Shown: in pieces, positions 53,248 to 61,605 of the stretch
Position numbering within the stretch: position 1 is the first letter of the stretch
Layout of the letters: every line of letters begins with the position of its first letter
The notes under the pieces: model-generated
Seen by the model: only the letters and a program-made list of their open reading frames with translations
What the model was told of the DNA's origin: nothing
Databases searched by the model: none
Assembly (NCBI GenBank): GCA_964554665.1
Contig: CAZKPP010000002.1
Coordinates: forward strand, 21,793 to 85,792
DNA from: UBA3263 sp964554665
GTDB lineage: Bacteria; Bacteroidota; Bacteroidia; Bacteroidales; Muribaculaceae
Direction: 5' to 3'
Length of the DNA: 64,000 nt
Position numbers and translations under genes: made by a program

Positions 53248-54936
53248 ATGAAACGGGGAGAGGTGATATTTTTGGCGATGGTGTTGGCGATGGTTGCCGG
53301 CGTCGCAGCGGCAAAGGATATAATGCGGCCCGATTTTGTTACCGTCAGCGGCCGCATAGTTGGCTACGAACCCGATTCGCTGGTGACTGCCGCAGTTGTT
53401 GAGGCAGAAGATATTCTTGTTCGCCGCGGGGGCAAGCGCATTATTCCGATTAACGCCGACGGCACTTTCAGCCGCACCTTTTGGCTGCCGAATGCACAGA
53501 TGGTGTCGCTAAAAATCTATCCGATGAACTCCGTCGGGATTTATATCGAGCCGGGCGAAACGCTCGACATCGAAGTTGACTATAAGGCACTGTCGCACAA
53601 CTCATATCGCCACCTTGACAACGCTGTTCGCTTCGGCGGCACTCTCGGTCAAGTCAACACAGAACTTGCGGCTGCGCCGGAGTGCCACGCAATTCTCGCG
53701 TTGAATCACGACGTTGACCAACGCGTAACACCCCAACAGTTCAAAGACAGCGTTATTCGCAACTATGACCGCCAGAACATCGAATTTGAGCGCTATATAG
53801 CCACCCTGCCGGCCAACAGTAAGGCTCCGGCGATTCTGCGCAGTTGCGCGTTGGCCGATGCCGTAGGCGCGCTGTCGCAGTATGCCCAGGGCAATGAGTC
53901 TCATAAGTTTTTGCCCTTGGAATATTATCGTGACTTCACCGGTGCGCTACTCCATAGCGACTCAACGATTCTGGTCAACCATAATGCCCAAATTCTGCTG
54001 TCCGACCTAGCAAGTTCGCCTCTGCTCCCGAGCAACCGCTATGGCATCGACCTGGCGGAGTTGCGACAATCTGTAAACTTCATTAAAAGCAAAGGCGGGG
54101 AGTTCACTGCGGAAGAGTTGTCGGATATCTATTCCAACTTCGACACCATCAGCGGCTCTCAGGTTCAATATTTCGGATTCAGGGAGTTGGTGCCTTTCAG
54201 CAATGCGCTTTATAGCGCGGCCGAACGCGCCGGCATCCGCGATGAATATTCCGCCCGGCGCGGCAAATCGCTGAAAATTGAAGACCGTATGCTGGCGGCA
54301 ACGCACGATTCGCTGGTTGCAACGAACCCCGAGTTTCTGCGTGAGTTCTTCGGCCTGGAAAAACTGCCCGTAATCTGGGAATACGCGGTTGCTCTTCGCG
54401 ATTTAGATAAAATAATGTGTAGCGACACCCTCGACCTTGACAGCCATGGCATTACCGACCCGACCTTGCGTGCCCGCCTCGAATCGCAGCACGCCGCACT
54501 AAGCAGCAACAGTCGCGAGGTTGACGAGTCGCCCGCACTGGACTACTTCAACAAACTGGTAGAGCCCTTCCGCGGCAAATATCTCTACATTGATTTATGG
54601 GAAATGTATTGTCCGCCCTGTCGCGCCGACATTCAGGGGTCGTTTGACTTCCGCCGGAAGTATAAGGACTCGCCCGATTTCGCAATTATGTTCATCTGCT
54701 CCGAAAACGGCACGTCGCCCGACGGCTGGGAAAAATACAGCAAGGAGTTCATGCCTGACAATGTTTCGCTGCGCCTTTCGCGCATGCACATCGACATGCT
54801 CGGCGAGTTGCTGAACTTCAACTCGGTGCCCTACGGTGTTTTGGTTGACCCTCAGGGCCATATTCTCCGAACAGACTTCGATTACGCTCAGTTCCGCCTC
54901 TTCCTCCAAGAAAAATCGTTCGTCGACGAACAATAA
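53248..54936 (+). CDS. Exported thioredoxin-like (TlpA/AhpC-TSA type) protein
   Basis: A 562-residue precursor with a signal peptide (VIFLAMVLAMVAGVAAA). N-terminal beta domain (about 25-115: VSGRIVGYEPDSLV, GIYIEPGETLDIEVDY), then a helical middle region (about 125-420) that I cannot name. A C-terminal thioredoxin-like domain follows (about 435-560) with active-site CPPC (C455, C458) in YLYIDLWEMYCPPCRADI and cis-Pro region NSVPYGVLVDPQG. This layout is common in Bacteroidota periplasmic oxidoreductases. It starts one base after the preceding stop, but base composition returns to the genome norm. Confidence 0.85.
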   Translation: MKRGEVIFLAMVLAMVAGVAAAKDIMRPDFVTVSGRIVGYEPDSLVTAAVVEAEDILVRRGGKRIIPINADGTFSRTFWLPNAQMVSLKIYPMNSVGIYIEPGETLDIEVDYKALSHNSYRHLDNAVRFGGTLGQVNTELAAAPECHAILALNHDVDQRVTPQQFKDSVIRNYDRQNIEFERYIATLPANSKAPAILRSCALADAVGALSQYAQGNESHKFLPLEYYRDFTGALLHSDSTILVNHNAQILLSDLASSPLLPSNRYGIDLAELRQSVNFIKSKGGEFTAEELSDIYSNFDTISGSQVQYFGFRELVPFSNALYSAAERAGIRDEYSARRGKSLKIEDRMLAATHDSLVATNPEFLREFFGLEKLPVIWEYAVALRDLDKIMCSDTLDLDSHGITDPTLRARLESQHAALSSNSREVDESPALDYFNKLVEPFRGKYLYIDLWEMYCPPCRADIQGSFDFRRKYKDSPDFAIMFICSENGTSPDGWEKYSKEFMPDNVSLRLSRMHIDMLGELLNFNSVPYGVLVDPQGHILRTDFDYAQFRLFLQEKSFVDEQ

Positions 54937-54951
54937 TCGGAAATTTTTGCG

Positions 54952-54959
54952 TAACTTTG
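54952..54959 (+). promoter_or_regulatory. Promoter -7 box of the PPi-PFK gene
   Basis: TAACTTTG, 43 bp before the start at 55003. Confidence 0.65.
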
Positions 54960-55002
54960 CGCTTAGGAAATTATAAACCAAAATTTTTAGACTAATTCAC
55001 AC

Positions 55003-56652
55003 ATGAAAAAGAGCCCCCTGCAGCAAGCCCGCGCCGCATATCAGCCCAAACTGCCGCTGACCCTTACCGGCGCCGTTGTAGCAAAACTGGGTAACCCCAC
55101 CCAGTCTGTAGCCAACCAGGAAGAAATCAAAGCCCTCTTCCCCAACACCTACGGCCTCCCCGAACTCACCTTTGAAAAAACCAACCCCACCGTTGGCAAA
55201 CCCATCAACGTTGGCGTTATCCTGTCGGGCGGTCAGGCTCCCGGCGGCCACAACGTTATTTGCGGCCTCTTCGACGGAATCAAGAAAATCAACAAAGAAT
55301 CGAAGCTCTATGGCTTCCTGATGGGCCCCGGCGGCTTCGTTGACCACCAGTATATCGAACTCACCTCCGACATTATCGACGACTACCGCAACACCGGCGG
55401 CTTCGACATCATCGGCTCGGGTCGCACCAAGCTCGAAAAGAAAGAGCAGTTCGACAAAGGCCTCGAAATTCTCAAGCAGCTCGACATCAAAGCCCTCGTA
55501 ATCATCGGTGGCGACGACTCGAACACCAACGCCGCAGTGCTGGCCGAATACTATAAGGCCATCGGCGCCGGAGTGCAGGTTATCGGCTGCCCCAAAACCA
55601 TCGACGGCGACCTCAAGAACGACCTTATCGAAACCTCGTTTGGCTTCGACACCGCAACCAAGGTTTACTCCGAAGTTATCGGCAACATTCAGCGCGACTG
55701 CAACTCCGCTAAAAAATACTGGCACTTCATCAAACTCATGGGCCGCTCCGCAAGCCACATTGCCCTGGAATGCGCCCTGCAGACCCAGCCCAACGTCTGC
55801 ATCATCTCTGAAGAAGTTGAAGCCAAAAACCAGACCCTGCAGGACATTGTTAACTACATTGCCGACATCGTGGCCGCCCGCGCAGCCGCCGGCAACAACT
55901 TCGGCACCGTGCTCATTCCCGAAGGCCTCATCGAATTCATTCCCGCAATGAAGAGCCTCATTGCCGAACTCAACGACCTGCTCGCTGCCAAGGGCGAAGA
56001 ATTCGCCGCTATCGAAGGCAACGAAAACCAGCGCAACTGGATCATTGCCCAGCTCTCGCCCGCCAACTCCGCAATCTACGAAGCTCTGCCCGCCGGCGTG
56101 GCCCGTCAGCTCTCGCTCGACCGCGACCCCCACGGCAACGTTCAGGTATCGCTCATCGAAACCGAAAAACTCCTCGGCGAAATGGTTGGCAAACGCCTGG
56201 CCGAAATGAAGGCCCGCGGCAACTACAGCGGCAAATTCGCCACTCAATATCACTTCTTCGGCTACGAAGGCCGTTGCGCCGACCCCTCGAACTTCGACGC
56301 TGACTATTGCTACGCCCTCGGCTACAACGCCGCCATGCTCATCAACGCCGGCGTTACCGGCTACATGAGCTCCGTGCGCAACCTCGTGGCTCCCTCCGTT
56401 CAGTGGATTGCCGGCGGCATACCCATCACCATGATGATGAACATGGAACGTCGCCACGGCGAAATGAAGCCCGTTATCCAAAAGGCTCTCGTTGACCTCA
56501 ACGGCACCCCCTTCCAGCGCTTCGCCGCAAAACGCGACACCTGGGCCAAGGAAACCGCCTATATGTATCCCGGCCCCATTCAGTACTTCGGCCCGAGCGA
56601 AGTTTGCGACCAGTGCACCGCTACCCTCCGCTACGAACACCTCGATAAGTAA
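55003..56652 (+). CDS. pfp: Pyrophosphate--fructose 6-phosphate 1-phosphotransferase
   Basis: Interconverts fructose 6-phosphate and fructose 1,6-bisphosphate with PPi instead of ATP. The 549-residue protein is of the long (clade II) type. GGDDS at 169-173 has the Asp that marks PPi dependence (ATP enzymes have Gly), and PKTIDGDLKND at 197-207 is the second PPi-PFK motif. Other sites: ILSGGQAPGGHN, MGRSASHIALE and YEGRCADPSNFD. Aldolase at the window end is the next glycolytic step, though not in the same operon. Followed by a strong terminator. Confidence 0.95.
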   Translation: MKKSPLQQARAAYQPKLPLTLTGAVVAKLGNPTQSVANQEEIKALFPNTYGLPELTFEKTNPTVGKPINVGVILSGGQAPGGHNVICGLFDGIKKINKESKLYGFLMGPGGFVDHQYIELTSDIIDDYRNTGGFDIIGSGRTKLEKKEQFDKGLEILKQLDIKALVIIGGDDSNTNAAVLAEYYKAIGAGVQVIGCPKTIDGDLKNDLIETSFGFDTATKVYSEVIGNIQRDCNSAKKYWHFIKLMGRSASHIALECALQTQPNVCIISEEVEAKNQTLQDIVNYIADIVAARAAAGNNFGTVLIPEGLIEFIPAMKSLIAELNDLLAAKGEEFAAIEGNENQRNWIIAQLSPANSAIYEALPAGVARQLSLDRDPHGNVQVSLIETEKLLGEMVGKRLAEMKARGNYSGKFATQYHFFGYEGRCADPSNFDADYCYALGYNAAMLINAGVTGYMSSVRNLVAPSVQWIAGGIPITMMMNMERRHGEMKPVIQKALVDLNGTPFQRFAAKRDTWAKETAYMYPGPIQYFGPSEVCDQCTATLRYEHLDK

Positions 56653-56683
56653 TCTCTCCCCCTCCCAACGAATAATCCCAAAA

Positions 56684-56718
56684 GGGTGTGCCCGCTCAGG
56701 CAGGCACACCTTTTTTTT
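56684..56718 (+). terminator. Terminator of the PPi-PFK gene
   Basis: GGTGTGCC (56685-56692) with GGCACACC (56703-56710), extendable by A-T pairs, followed by eight T (56711-56718). Confidence 0.92.
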
Positions 56719-56733
56719 GCGCCCATTTTGCAA

Positions 56734-56788
56734 TTTAACCTTTTTTAACCATTGGGGGGGGTAATTTGTGAAAAAATGTTTAACTTTG
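56734..56788 (+). promoter_or_regulatory. G8 promoter element, copy 3
   Basis: TTTAAC (56734-56739), N4, TTTAAC (56744-56749), one base, ATT, G8 (56754-56761), 19-nt spacer, TAACTTTG (56781-56788). A third TTTAAC overlaps the -7 box (56779-56784). Confidence 0.78.
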
Positions 56789-56827
56789 CCAAAAATTTAT
56801 ACTTACGCATAATCATTTCAGCCAATT

Positions 56828-57808
56828 ATGAAAAAAATTTATAAGATAATTGCCCTTTCGCTTATTTTAGGCAACGCCGCGGCCTCAGCCCAGAAGGTAG
56901 ACTACTCCGTGGTTTACGTTCCGGAAGAAACATCGCTCGACCTCGTTAAGATGACCAAAGAGAGCGACTACGTGTGCATGCCCGAAGTTCGCCGCTCACG
57001 CAACGGCATCGTGTGGCTCACCAACAAGATTCTCGACGTTTCGCCCGACGGAAACTCGCTGGCCTACCTTTCGCTGCGCAACGGAACCTCTAACATCTTC
57101 ATAAAAGACATCGACAAACAGGGCTCGTCGAGCCAGCGCACCAACCGCGCCGCAGTGCAAGACTTCTCCTACTCGCCCGACAATAAAAACATCTGCTTTT
57201 CGGAACGCAAGGGCACCTCGAACCAGATTTTCGTTACCGATGCAAAGCAGGGCTACGTTTGCCGCCAAATCACCTCAGGCGCCCAAGACTATTCGCCCGT
57301 CTACTCCAAAGACAACAAAACCATATTCTTCACCCGCATGGAAAACATGGGCGCAAGCGTATGGGGTTTCGACACCAACAAGAACTACCTGTCGAGCTAC
57401 ATCTCGGGCATGAACCCCACAATCGACAGCAATGCCAACGTGCTCTACGTTGCCCGCGAGAGCAACGGCCGCGGCGAAATCTGGAAAGTAAACCTCACCA
57501 CCGGTGTTGAAGAATGCGTGGTTTCCGATAACGAACGCTCATTTTACTCGCCTCAACTCTCGCCCGACGGCACCACACTCGTTTTGGTCGGCGGCTCGAA
57601 AATCGACGCCCCCAAAGGCGCTTATTGGAATACCGACATCTTCATCTGCCGCACCGACGGCACCGGCCTGATGCAGCTTACCCACCACGCTGCCGACGAC
57701 CTGAGCCCCGTTTGGAGCAAGGATGGCCGATATATCTACTTCATATCTCAGCGCGGTAACGCCGACGGCGTTGCCAACGTTTGGCGCATGAACTCAAACA
57801 CTTATTAA
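56828..57808 (+). CDS. Exported TolB-like beta-propeller (PD40) protein
   Basis: A 326-residue precursor with a signal peptide (to about AASAQ). The mature protein is a series of PD40/TolB-like blades: LDVSPDGNSLAYLSLRNGTS, DFSYSPDNKNICFSER, DYSPVYSKDNKTIFFTRM, YSPQLSPDGTTLVLVGG, and DLSPVWSKDGRYIYFISQRG. No Tol-Pal genes lie nearby, so it is not clearly TolB itself. A beta-barrel gene follows after 29 bp, probably co-transcribed. Preceded by a G8 promoter. Confidence 0.85.
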   Translation: MKKIYKIIALSLILGNAAASAQKVDYSVVYVPEETSLDLVKMTKESDYVCMPEVRRSRNGIVWLTNKILDVSPDGNSLAYLSLRNGTSNIFIKDIDKQGSSSQRTNRAAVQDFSYSPDNKNICFSERKGTSNQIFVTDAKQGYVCRQITSGAQDYSPVYSKDNKTIFFTRMENMGASVWGFDTNKNYLSSYISGMNPTIDSNANVLYVARESNGRGEIWKVNLTTGVEECVVSDNERSFYSPQLSPDGTTLVLVGGSKIDAPKGAYWNTDIFICRTDGTGLMQLTHHAADDLSPVWSKDGRYIYFISQRGNADGVANVWRMNSNTY

Positions 57809-57837
57809 ATAATAACTCAAACTAAAATTCACACATT

Positions 57838-58614
57838 ATGAACAAGGTACTCACCCTTTGCCTTGCCGCAGCCATGGGCTTCGGCACCGCTTCCGCCCAG
57901 TTCACCACCGGCGCATCTGCAAAAGCAAGCAAATCCTCAACCGGCGTTGTAGCTAACACCGATTCCTACAACCGCCTCACCATCTCCTACGACAACACCC
58001 ACCTGAGCGCCAACAGCAAGCTCGATGACTATGGCTACTTCTTCGGCGAAGATGCCGTTAGCCTCAATGGTTTCGGCGTTGAATACACCCATGGTTTCAG
58101 CGTATCTCCCACCCTGCCCATGTTTGTAGAAGCCGGCCTTAAACTCCACTTCGGCGCAGGCAAGGTTACCAACGACGACGATGATGACGTTGAGCTTTTC
58201 CAGAAATATCAGCAGCTCTCTTTCGAAATTCCCGTTAACTACACCTATCACATTGCTATCGGCGAAAACATGACCTTCGCACCCTACGTGGGCATCAACT
58301 TCAAGATTCACGCTCTGGGTCGCACTAAAACCGGCGCTAAGTTCGACGACGACGAACTTCAAGATTATTGGGACGATGAATATGCCGACAAAATCGACTG
58401 GGTTAACGTGTTCAGCGATGACGAAGACCACATGGCCGACAAAGACAACACCTGGAACCGCTTCCAGATGGGCTGGCAAATCGGCGTAGGCCTCAACATT
58501 AAGTCGTTCTACGTAGGTCTGCAGTATGGCACCGACTTCATCCAGGCCTACAAATACAAAAAATACGCCGTTAACTCCGGCAACTTCACCGCCAAAATCG
58601 GCGTAAACTTCTAA
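57838..58614 (+). CDS. Outer-membrane beta-barrel protein, unknown function
   Basis: A 258-residue precursor with a signal peptide (to about ASAQ). Barrel-like alternating strands (GFGVEYTHGFSVSPTLPMFV, LSFEIPVNYTYHIAIG, FAPYVGINFKIHALG) with Asp-rich loops (NDDDDDVELF and DDEDHMADKDN) that could bind divalent cations. Ends FTAKIGVNF, an aromatic terminal strand. Related in style to the barrel at 58872. No specific function. Confidence 0.8.
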   Translation: MNKVLTLCLAAAMGFGTASAQFTTGASAKASKSSTGVVANTDSYNRLTISYDNTHLSANSKLDDYGYFFGEDAVSLNGFGVEYTHGFSVSPTLPMFVEAGLKLHFGAGKVTNDDDDDVELFQKYQQLSFEIPVNYTYHIAIGENMTFAPYVGINFKIHALGRTKTGAKFDDDELQDYWDDEYADKIDWVNVFSDDEDHMADKDNTWNRFQMGWQIGVGLNIKSFYVGLQYGTDFIQAYKYKKYAVNSGNFTAKIGVNF

Positions 58615-58636
58615 TCAACCCACTCCACCTCATACC

Positions 58637-58669
58637 AAAGGAGGCGTTCCTCGTCGGAACGCCTCCTTT
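58637..58669 (+). terminator. Terminator after the beta-barrel gene at 57838
   Basis: A perfect 14-bp stem (58637-58650 with 58656-58669, AAAGGAGGCGTTCC), 5-nt loop, ending in TTT. Confidence 0.9.
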
Positions 58670-58714
58670 ACTTTATATCCATGCCGGACAATAAAACAAC
58701 GGGGTAAATGCTCA

Positions 58715-58769
58715 TTTAACATAGTTTAACTATTGGGGGGGGTAGTTTGTGAAAAAATGTTTAACTTTG
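58715..58769 (+). promoter_or_regulatory. G8 promoter element, copy 4
   Basis: TTTAAC (58715-58720), N4, TTTAAC (58725-58730), one base, ATT, G8 (58735-58742), 19-nt spacer, TAACTTTG (58762-58769). The spacer matches copy 3 at 18 of 19 positions. Leader to the start about 95 nt. Confidence 0.78.
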
Positions 58770-58871
58770 CCGCACGAAACACGCGTAACAAACCTGCTTT
58801 AAGCCACAAAAGCAACAGGTAATCACAACCGGGGCCAGTGGCATCCCCCCTAACCAAAATTTATCACATCA

Positions 58872-59582
58872 ATGAAAAAGTTAGCATTACTTTTGTGTGT
58901 TTGCCTCGGTAGCACTCTGATGGCCAACGCTCAGATTTCTACCGGCGAAAGCACCGCCCAGACAATTCGTACCGGCAACCGTGCGGCAAAAGGCGATTTC
59001 GGTCTCTACCTCGGTGCAACCACCGACCACTTTAAATCTATCGGCGACGAAACCAAAGTTGCTGCCCTACCCCTTCTGAACTTCAAATACATGACCAGCG
59101 ACAAAGTAGAAGCTCGTCTGGGCTTTGAATGGTTCTCTCAAACTGAGACCACCTCCTCAGATCCCGAAGAAGGTCCCAGCAGCAAGTCTTCTTTCCGCAA
59201 CACCTCCATCATGTTCTATCCCGGTGTTGCCTATCACTTCAACCGCTCTAACATCCTCGATGTTTACGTTGGTGCCGAACTTCCCATCGGTGGTGGCGCA
59301 GAGGCTTCCAAATACACCATTGACGATGACGATTTCGACGACGAAACCTCATCCGTTAACCGTTTTGAAATCGGTATTGGCGCATTCATCGGCCTGCAGG
59401 CATATATCTGCAACCTGCCCCTCGCAGTTGGTATTGAATACGGCTTTAACATCCGCAACCAGCACTATGGCAACGCCATGATTACCGAAAACGGTTTCAC
59501 CTATTCCGAAGACAGCAGCTACAACAAATTCGTTCTCGGCAATCAGGCCCGTCTGACCCTCACTTACTTCTTCAAGCTCTAA
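58872..59582 (+). CDS. Outer-membrane beta-barrel protein, unknown function
   Basis: A 236-residue precursor with a signal peptide (to about LMANAQ). Barrel strands such as GDFGLYLGATTDHFKSIGD, VEARLGFEWFSQTETTSSD, DVYVGAELPIGGG and a final ARLTLTYFFKL strand; an acidic loop DDDDFDDETS. It follows the G8 promoter and is probably co-transcribed with the next two lipoprotein genes (gaps 13 and 67 bp). No specific function. Confidence 0.82.
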   Translation: MKKLALLLCVCLGSTLMANAQISTGESTAQTIRTGNRAAKGDFGLYLGATTDHFKSIGDETKVAALPLLNFKYMTSDKVEARLGFEWFSQTETTSSDPEEGPSSKSSFRNTSIMFYPGVAYHFNRSNILDVYVGAELPIGGGAEASKYTIDDDDFDDETSSVNRFEIGIGAFIGLQAYICNLPLAVGIEYGFNIRNQHYGNAMITENGFTYSEDSSYNKFVLGNQARLTLTYFFKL

Positions 59583-59595
59583 GACCCTATAGTTT

Positions 59596-60018
59596 ATGAA
59601 GATAGTTAAATTTATTGCGATAGTTGCCGTTCTTTTGGGCGCAACATCGTGCGGAACAATCACCAGGGACCGCTCATACTCCTTCAACGACGTTCGTCTT
59701 GAAGTTGGCATGAACGACCTCCAATACCTTGGTGAAGAAGAGATTTCCGTTGAATACACCTCCTATCTCTGGTGCATCAAGAGCATTGAAAAGGTTAACG
59801 GCGAAGTTTACTTGCCCGCCAACCACAAAGAGCTGACCATTCCCGGTGGGAAATTCCATACCGGCAGCCTCAAGAAGGCAGCTTATAAACTTGTCGAAAC
59901 CTACCCCAATGCCGTTTACTTCCAGGTTGTTTATAAGACAAAAACTTCCGACCGGCTTTTCCTCGGTTCGACAGTCAAGGAAACGGCAAAAGTACGTGCA
60001 TACAAGTTAAAGAACTGA
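59596..60018 (+). CDS. Small lipoprotein, unknown function
   Basis: A 140-residue precursor with a lipobox LGATSC (Cys about residue 20). The mature part has RLEVGMNDLQYLGEEEISVE, then YLWCIKSIEKVNGE. Function unknown. It lies 13 bp after the beta-barrel gene and may be a partner lipoprotein. Confidence 0.8.
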   Translation: MKIVKFIAIVAVLLGATSCGTITRDRSYSFNDVRLEVGMNDLQYLGEEEISVEYTSYLWCIKSIEKVNGEVYLPANHKELTIPGGKFHTGSLKKAAYKLVETYPNAVYFQVVYKTKTSDRLFLGSTVKETAKVRAYKLKN

Positions 60019-60085
60019 AAAGCAATTTAGTGTTCAAAGGTTGCCGGGTCAAACAACAACGATTCGGCACCCTTTTTTCTATGAC

Positions 60086-60913
60086 ATGAAATTCATAACA
60101 AAACTACTATTAGCCGCCACGGCAATTATCGGTATCACCCAATGTGAATCCAAAACTGACGAACTTTCAGATGTTGTAATCATCGTCAGCCCCGGAGCCG
60201 AAAAGAAACCGAGTCTCTACGCCGGAGAAAAGACCCTCTATACTGTTCAGCTTAAGACCCCCAACGAATTCATATCTTCGCTGGAAGTTACGAGCTTTGA
60301 CCCGCAAAACGGTGTAATACCCGTTTTTGAAGAAGCCCTTCACCAAAAAGATATAACGCTCTCGGTTCCGTTCAGCGCGCCGGCCCTTAACCGCGACAGC
60401 GTTGCCCTGGTTTTAACATTCAAGGCAACAGACAATCTTGGAAACCGCGCGGAAGTTGCCCGAAGGGTTCTCATCCTGAACAAAGCAATTGCCATGGCCG
60501 AAAAAACCGGCATTGTGCTCTACTCCCCGGCGTCAGGTTTGGCCGATGCATTGGAATTTGAAAATATTTCTCATCCATTCTCGCTCGCTGACGCACCGGA
60601 CTCAACCCGCGCCGACTTATATTTAATAGCATCAGAATCTTTTGAGCAAATCTCTTGGCACAGCAAGACTCAAGCCAAATTTTTACGCAACAACAGTTTC
60701 GATTATGCTTCGGCAACACCGACTGCCATTCAATCGGTCTTTGAAAATTCAATACGCACCGATGTTGTTAACGACATCAAGATAAATGACATAATCATTG
60801 TGGGTCATGGCAATAAGGCTCAAGGCGTTTTTTTCGTATCAAACGTTGTTCGCAACGGTGCAACGCCCGACTGCATTCAACTCAGCTATAAAGGCATTGA
60901 ATCCACTAACTAA
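60086..60913 (+). CDS. Lipoprotein, unknown function
   Basis: The ATG at 60086 gives a 275-residue precursor with a signal sequence (MKFITKLLLAATAIIGITQC, lipobox Cys20). An upstream in-frame ATG at 60041 would bury the signal, so it was rejected. The mature region is beta-rich (KTLYTVQLKTPNEFISSLEV) with a C-terminal DIIIVGHGNKAQGVFFVSNV. No recognised family. Probably the last gene of the operon started at 58769. Confidence 0.75.
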   Translation: MKFITKLLLAATAIIGITQCESKTDELSDVVIIVSPGAEKKPSLYAGEKTLYTVQLKTPNEFISSLEVTSFDPQNGVIPVFEEALHQKDITLSVPFSAPALNRDSVALVLTFKATDNLGNRAEVARRVLILNKAIAMAEKTGIVLYSPASGLADALEFENISHPFSLADAPDSTRADLYLIASESFEQISWHSKTQAKFLRNNSFDYASATPTAIQSVFENSIRTDVVNDIKINDIIIVGHGNKAQGVFFVSNVVRNGATPDCIQLSYKGIESTN

Positions 60914-60941
60914 ACGGTTGAATAAACACACACATTAAATA

Positions 60942-61004
60942 GCTCCTGATTCTTCTGTTCTACTGTCAATATTTTTTTGACAGGGGCACAGGAGAAACAG
61001 GAGC
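60942..61004 (+). terminator. Long imperfect hairpin, probable terminator
   Basis: GCTCCTG (60942-60948) pairs with CAGGAGC (60998-61004); inside, CTGT with ACAG and CTGTCA with TGACAG. AAAATTTTAA follows. Confidence 0.65.
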
Positions 61005-61036
61005 AAAATTTTAATTACACTATCCAAAAAACTTTT

Positions 61037-61069
61037 GGCGAGGGGGAGCTGTCGCAGCTACCTCTCGCC
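61037..61069. other. Strong isolated hairpin
   Basis: GGCGAGGGG and AGCTG pair with CAGCT and CCTCTCGCC around a TCG loop, with one G-A mismatch and one G-T pair. On the minus strand it is followed by a T-rich run (AAAAGTTTTTTGG), so it could terminate leftward transcription. Confidence 0.55.
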
Positions 61070-61216
61070 GAATAATAAACCAATCATTATCACAATCATT
61101 CACACATGAAAAGCACTCTTTCAGTTGCTTTACGCTATTATAACATCCGCCCCTGAAAAAAGGTTCACTCCCCTCACAAAAAATAATAATTTTTCTACCC
61201 ACACTTGCGAATTTAG

Positions 61217-61235
61217 AACTAATTAGTTATCTTTG
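61217..61235 (+). promoter_or_regulatory. Promoter and operator of the HigBA-like module
   Basis: AACTAATTAGTT (61217-61228) is a perfect 12-bp palindrome that runs into the -7 box TATCTTTG (61228-61235), a likely repressor site for the antitoxin. Confidence 0.65.
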
Positions 61236-61239
61236 CAGT

Positions 61240-61605
61240 GTGAAACCCGAAGAAGCAAATCCAAACTACGTCCGCAAAATACTCCGAAGCCCCGAGTTTA
61301 TGGAGTTCTATGAAGTATTGCCCGAAAAGGTGCAAACTAAGTTCCAATATGTTATGAACGTGATTGCAACAGTTTATAACATATCCACAAAGTTTGTCAA
61401 GCACCTTGAGAATTCTGACCTTTATGAAATGCGGGTATCGGTCGGCACGAATGAGTACCGCACAATATTATTTGCAATAGACCACCAAAATTTGATAGAG
61501 GCAACCAATATAATTTTGCTTAATGGTTTCTTGAAGAAAGACAATAAAGATTATCGCAAACAAATTGACAAAGCCACTGCAATTTTGAATAAATATACAC
61601 TATGA
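61240..61605 (+). CDS. higB: HigB/Gp49-like RelE-superfamily toxin
   Basis: A 121-residue protein with the Gp49/HigB pattern: KFVKHLENSDLYEMRVSVGT, NEYRTILFAID and ILLNGFLKKDNKDYRKQIDK. RelE-superfamily members of this type cut mRNA on the ribosome. The first start is GTG at 61240, only 5 bp after the -7 box, so translation would be leaderless or nearly so. The next in-frame ATG (61300) gives 101 residues. Toxin-first order with the antitoxin overlapping by 4 bp is the HigBA arrangement. Confidence 0.82.
   Translation: MKPEEANPNYVRKILRSPEFMEFYEVLPEKVQTKFQYVMNVIATVYNISTKFVKHLENSDLYEMRVSVGTNEYRTILFAIDHQNLIEATNIILLNGFLKKDNKDYRKQIDKATAILNKYTL

Larger units (their letters stand above)
60914..61239. 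other. 326-bp intergenic region with two hairpins
   Basis: No coding frame is convincing. It contains a terminator-like structure (60942-61004), a second strong hairpin (61037-61069), and the HigBA-like promoter near its right end. Confidence 0.6.

Noticed and set aside
54997..56733. Long minus-strand open frame opposite the PPi-PFK gene
   Set aside because: It is a mirror of a clearly coding plus-strand gene with strong third-position GC bias; its translation is Val/Gly/Ala-rich without any motif, signal or promoter.
56828..57808. Calling this gene tolB
   Set aside because: It has beta-propeller repeats but no tolA, tolQR or pal neighbours and a different N-terminus; a generic PD40 protein is safer.
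60041..60085. Upstream ATG for the lipoprotein at 60086
   Set aside because: It would place 15 polar residues before a typical lipoprotein signal sequence; the start at 60086 is the natural one.
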